8,524 bases of DNA from assembly GCA_016844565.1 (NCBI GenBank), contig JAENJB010000115.1:1-8524 (forward strand). The letters run 5' to 3'. Positions within the stretch are counted from its first letter, which is position 1; each line of letters begins with the position of its first letter. Source of the stretch: Dehalococcoidia bacterium (GTDB lineage Bacteria > Chloroflexota > Dehalococcoidia > JAENJB01). Of this stretch, positions 6,614 through 8,524 are shown one piece after another. Made by a program: the position numbers and the translations under genes. A model generated the notes under the pieces. It ran no database searches. It was given only the letters and a program-made list of their open reading frames with translations, and was not told the DNA's origin.

Positions 6614-7756
6614 ATGCCCCGCCCCAACTGGGCAACTATAGACCTGAAGGACGAACGGCAGAGACGGCGAATCCTGTTCTTTGTCATCGGCTGACTGGTA
6701 GAAATACTCATCGTGCTTCTGGTGGGCTACAGGTTCATCGAGTACACCGAGACCCCGGAGTTCTGCGGCCTTACCTGCCACAAGGTGATGAGCCCGGAGT
6801 ACACCGCCTACAAGAAGGGCTTTCATGCCCGCGTCACCTGCGGCCGATGCCACATCGGCCCTGGAGCTTCCTGGGCGGTAAAAGCGAAGATCGACGGCAT
6901 ACCCCTTATCTTCGCCACCATCCTTGACACCTATGAGCGCCCCATCCCTTCACCGGTAGAGAAGCTCCGGCCGGCGAGAGAGACATGCGAGCAATGCCAC
7001 TGGCCGCAGAAGTTCTCCGGCGACCTCATTCGCACCTTCCCCCGCTTCCTGGACGATGAAAAGAACACCGATAAGAGCAACACCTGGGTGCTGAGGGTCG
7101 GTGGAGGTGAAGGCGAGGCAGCCAGGGACATTCACTGGCACACTACTGCCGCTGTGTGGTACGTCGCCCTCGACGAGAAGAGACAGGACATAGCCTGGGT
7201 GGGTGTCGAGGAGGACGACGGCCGGATGAGAGAGTACGCCGACGCGAGGGCCCCCGGTAAGATATCGCCCGAGGCGATGAGCCAGAAGCGGCTCATGGAC
7301 TGCATCGATTGCCATAACCGGGCGACCCACAATTTCAGATCTCCCGACAACCTGATCGACCAGGCACTACATCAGGGCCGGATCGATGCCGAGCTGCCCT
7401 TCATCAAGAAGAAGGGGCTGGAAGCCCTGACGGCACCGACGGTGGAGGAGGCCCAGGGCAGGGTAGAAGGGCTGAGGACCTTCTACCAGAACACCTACCC
7501 CACCGTCTACGCCCAGAAGAGCGCCGCCCTCGAGCGTGCCATCGGCCAGCTCAAGGAGTTCGCCCGGCTCACCATCTTCCCAGACATGAAGACTACCTCG
7601 ACGACGCACAAGAACAACCTCGGTCATACCGACTCGCCCGGCTGTTTCCGCTGCCACGGCAAGCTCACCGCCGCTTCCGGCCCGCAGCAAGGGACCCCCA
7701 TCATCGCCGGGTGTACCACCTGCCACTACCCCTGGACCGCGACCAAGCCGCAGTAA
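6614..7756 (+). CDS. NapC/NirT-like hexaheme cytochrome c, interrupted by in-frame TGA at codon 27
   Basis: A perfect AGGAGGT lies eight bases before ATG 6614. The reading frame then gives a typical quinol-oxidising cytochrome start: MPRPNW, a basic stretch, and a helix FFVIG-stop-LVEILIVLLVGY. TGA at 6692-6694 interrupts that single anchor; one change (GGA to TGA) would explain it. Downstream, heme motifs start at codons 51 (CGLTCH, three residues between the cysteines), 76, 125, 230, 344 and 367 (CxxCH), giving six hemes. CHKVM after the first resembles the Met-containing first heme site of NrfH/NapC proteins. Such proteins pass electrons from menaquinol to periplasmic partners. Restart at GTG 6713 would give 347 residues with only half an anchor and no clear export signal. 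The rest of the frame is intact with normal composition, so the stop is recent, recoded, or a sequencing error. Confidence 0.85.
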
Positions 7757-7811
7757 CCGGCCACAAGCAATCCTCCCATCATACCCCGGCAGCCTTTACT
7801 GCGAATCGCCG

Positions 7812-7904
7812 AAACAGGCCTGTTTTCCCCACAAAACAGGGTGCTTTTACCACCAGCAACACTCCATTGTGCCCCTTCTCAACATCCCCCGCCCAAGCTA
7901 GAAT
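7812..7904 (+). promoter_or_regulatory. AAAACAG-box promoter C (lipoprotein/Tat protein operon)
   Basis: AAAACAGG (7833-7840) pairs with CCTGTTTT (7819-7826) as a perfect 8-bp inverted repeat with a 6-nt spacer. The upstream half also forms the 14-bp palindrome AAACAGGCCTGTTT (7812-7825), making three half-sites. TAGAAT (7899-7904) lies 66 bp after the box start, with weak -35 TTCTCA (7876-7881) and a 17-bp spacer. Layout and sequence match promoter B closely. Predicted start near 7911 leaves a leader of about 128 nt before ATG 8039. Nothing else was seen in 7757-7811 after the NapC-like gene, and no terminator is evident. Confidence 0.6.
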
Positions 7905-7916
7905 AGCGCGAATTCG

Positions 7917-8032
7917 CAGAACCTGCATTTCCCGGGTAAGAACCGGAGAACAAAGGCTCCGCAGAGCGAGACCAGAAACTGCGAGTGCTCTGTCAAGATG
8001 ATGGGGCAGGTTCTGACTCAGCAATCCGGAGG
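7917..8032 (+). promoter_or_regulatory. candidate structured 5' leader
   Basis: Perfect 10-bp arms CAGAACCTGC (7917-7926) and GCAGGTTCTG (8006-8015) could enclose two adjacent hairpins: CGGAG/CTCCG (7944-7948 with 7957-7961) and CAGAGC/GCTCTG (7962-7967 with 7987-7992), giving a three-way junction. CTCCG (7957-7961) could instead pair with CGGAG at 8027-8031, which contains most of the Shine-Dalgarno. This would allow a switch between free and hidden ribosome site. It is judged by eye without energy calculation and matches no riboswitch class I recognise. Confidence 0.35.
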
Positions 8033-8038
8033 TGTGTT

Positions 8039-8389
8039 ATGAGCAGGCGAGGCCAATTCATATCCATATCATTGATGGCGGCGAGCATACTGCTGGCAGT
8101 GGGCCTGAGCGCCTGTGAGCAAGCTAAACCACCCACGCCACCCACCACTGCACTTCCAGTGGGTATGAAAGTGGATGAGAGGTTCCACGATATACATGCC
8201 AAGAAGCTGCAATTGAAGTGCGAGACATGTCATGCGACACAGGGGCAGACCTACAGCGACCCGCTGGCCCAGACGGTCAACCCTGTAGACAAGAGGGCCT
8301 GCCTGAGCTGCCATAGGGAGGGCAGCTCCCAGCCTTTCTACGGGGAGACATGGGACAAGGCAAAGGTACAAGGACAGGGAGGCAAGTAA
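8039..8389 (+). CDS. diheme c-type cytochrome lipoprotein
   Basis: The product is 116 residues long. A basic start (MSRRGQ) and hydrophobic stretch lead to a lipobox LSAC with lipidated Cys26, so the mature protein should be tethered to the outer face of the membrane. A proline/threonine-rich linker follows. Two heme motifs then appear, CETCH at 61-65 and CLSCH at 88-92, with upstream His residues in FHDIHAKK that could serve as distal ligands, as in small cytochrome c3-like proteins. It likely carries electrons to the Tat-exported protein encoded next, whose start overlaps its stop by one base (TAATG). ATG 8039 is chosen for GGAGG six bases upstream and because the signal peptide begins there; an in-frame GTG at 7985 would place extra polar residues before the signal. 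Only two hemes distinguish it from the larger cytochromes upstream. Confidence 0.88.
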   Translation: MSRRGQFISISLMAASILLAVGLSACEQAKPPTPPTTALPVGMKVDERFHDIHAKKLQLKCETCHATQGQTYSDPLAQTVNPVDKRACLSCHREGSSQPFYGETWDKAKVQGQGGK

Positions 8390-8524
8390 TGAAGACCCCT
8401 ATTTCGCGGCGAGACTTCATCAAGGCATCCGGCATTGCGGCAGCGGGGGCGGCGCTTGTCCCGCCGTTCCACTTCAGGGCGCTGGTGCCGTCTCCGCCAG
8501 CGGCGCCGGCCACCGGGAAATGGG
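8389..8524 (+). CDS. Tat-exported protein, N-terminus only (probable redox enzyme)
   Basis: The frame is cut by the window end after about 45 residues. It begins MKTPISRRDFIKASG, a textbook twin-arginine motif (SRRDFIK), followed by an alanine/glycine-rich hydrophobic segment and then a proline/alanine-rich stretch. Tat export means the protein folds with its cofactor in the cytoplasm first; typical cargo includes molybdopterin enzymes, flavoproteins, Fe-S proteins and reductive dehalogenases. None can be chosen from this fragment. GGGAGG lies six bases before ATG 8389, and the start overlaps the stop of the diheme lipoprotein, so the two are translationally coupled. It is probably the terminal oxidoreductase of this operon, which is inferred from position. 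Confidence 0.8.
   Translation, partial: MKTPISRRDFIKASGIAAAGAALVPPFHFRALVPSPPAAPATGKW

Noticed and set aside
6692..6694. Selenocysteine codon in the NapC-like gene
   Set aside because: The position is in a membrane helix away from any active site, glycine fits best, and I saw no convincing SECIS-like stem just after the codon; not fully excluded.
8389..8524. Naming the last gene a reductive dehalogenase or molybdopterin enzyme
   Set aside because: Only the Tat signal and a short linker are visible; many cofactor enzymes share such a signal.
1..8524. tRNA, rRNA or insertion sequence
   Set aside because: No cloverleaf with conserved tRNA bases, no rRNA segment and no transposase-like frame was found by eye on either strand.

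Overview
The window reads as a GC-rich chromosomal segment of an anaerobic bacterium with a respiratory chain rich in c-type cytochromes. A Chloroflexota (Dehalococcoidia-like) origin is my best guess. It rests on the style of the response regulators, the CxxxCH-type multiheme cytochrome and a nested intergenic repeat I associate with such genomes; no rRNA or marker gene confirms it. All genes are on the + strand.

Region 1 (about 110-4418) is regulatory. It holds a 778-residue membrane histidine kinase with a Cache-like outer sensor domain, HAMP, GAF, HisKA_3 and HATPase_c domains. Its sensor domain carries a CxxCH heme c motif. An intact NarL/LuxR response regulator follows. A second, related regulator is broken by a roughly 52-nt deletion that shifts the frame, leaving a receiver fragment and a DNA-binding fragment that overlap by GTGA. 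Two copies of a nested inverted repeat fill the gaps around the first regulator.

Region 2 (4432-7756) is an electron-transfer operon: a membrane-anchored heptaheme cytochrome c, a four-helix diheme-type cytochrome b, a small two-helix membrane protein, and a NapC/NirT-like hexaheme cytochrome. The last has a perfect Shine-Dalgarno and start codon but an in-frame TGA at codon 27, inside its membrane anchor.

Region 3 (7812-8524) starts a second operon. It has a promoter, a long leader that could fold into a three-way junction, a diheme lipoprotein cytochrome, and the start of a Tat-exported protein cut off by the window edge.

The promoters of the broken regulator, the heptaheme operon and the lipoprotein operon share one architecture: an AAAACAG box 65-66 bp upstream of an identical TAGAAT -10 box, with a weak -35. 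I infer one regulon, perhaps driven by the heme-bearing kinase and its regulator, controlling a quinone-linked chain (cytochrome b and NapC-like proteins) that passes electrons through multiheme cytochromes to the Tat-exported enzyme or another outer acceptor.
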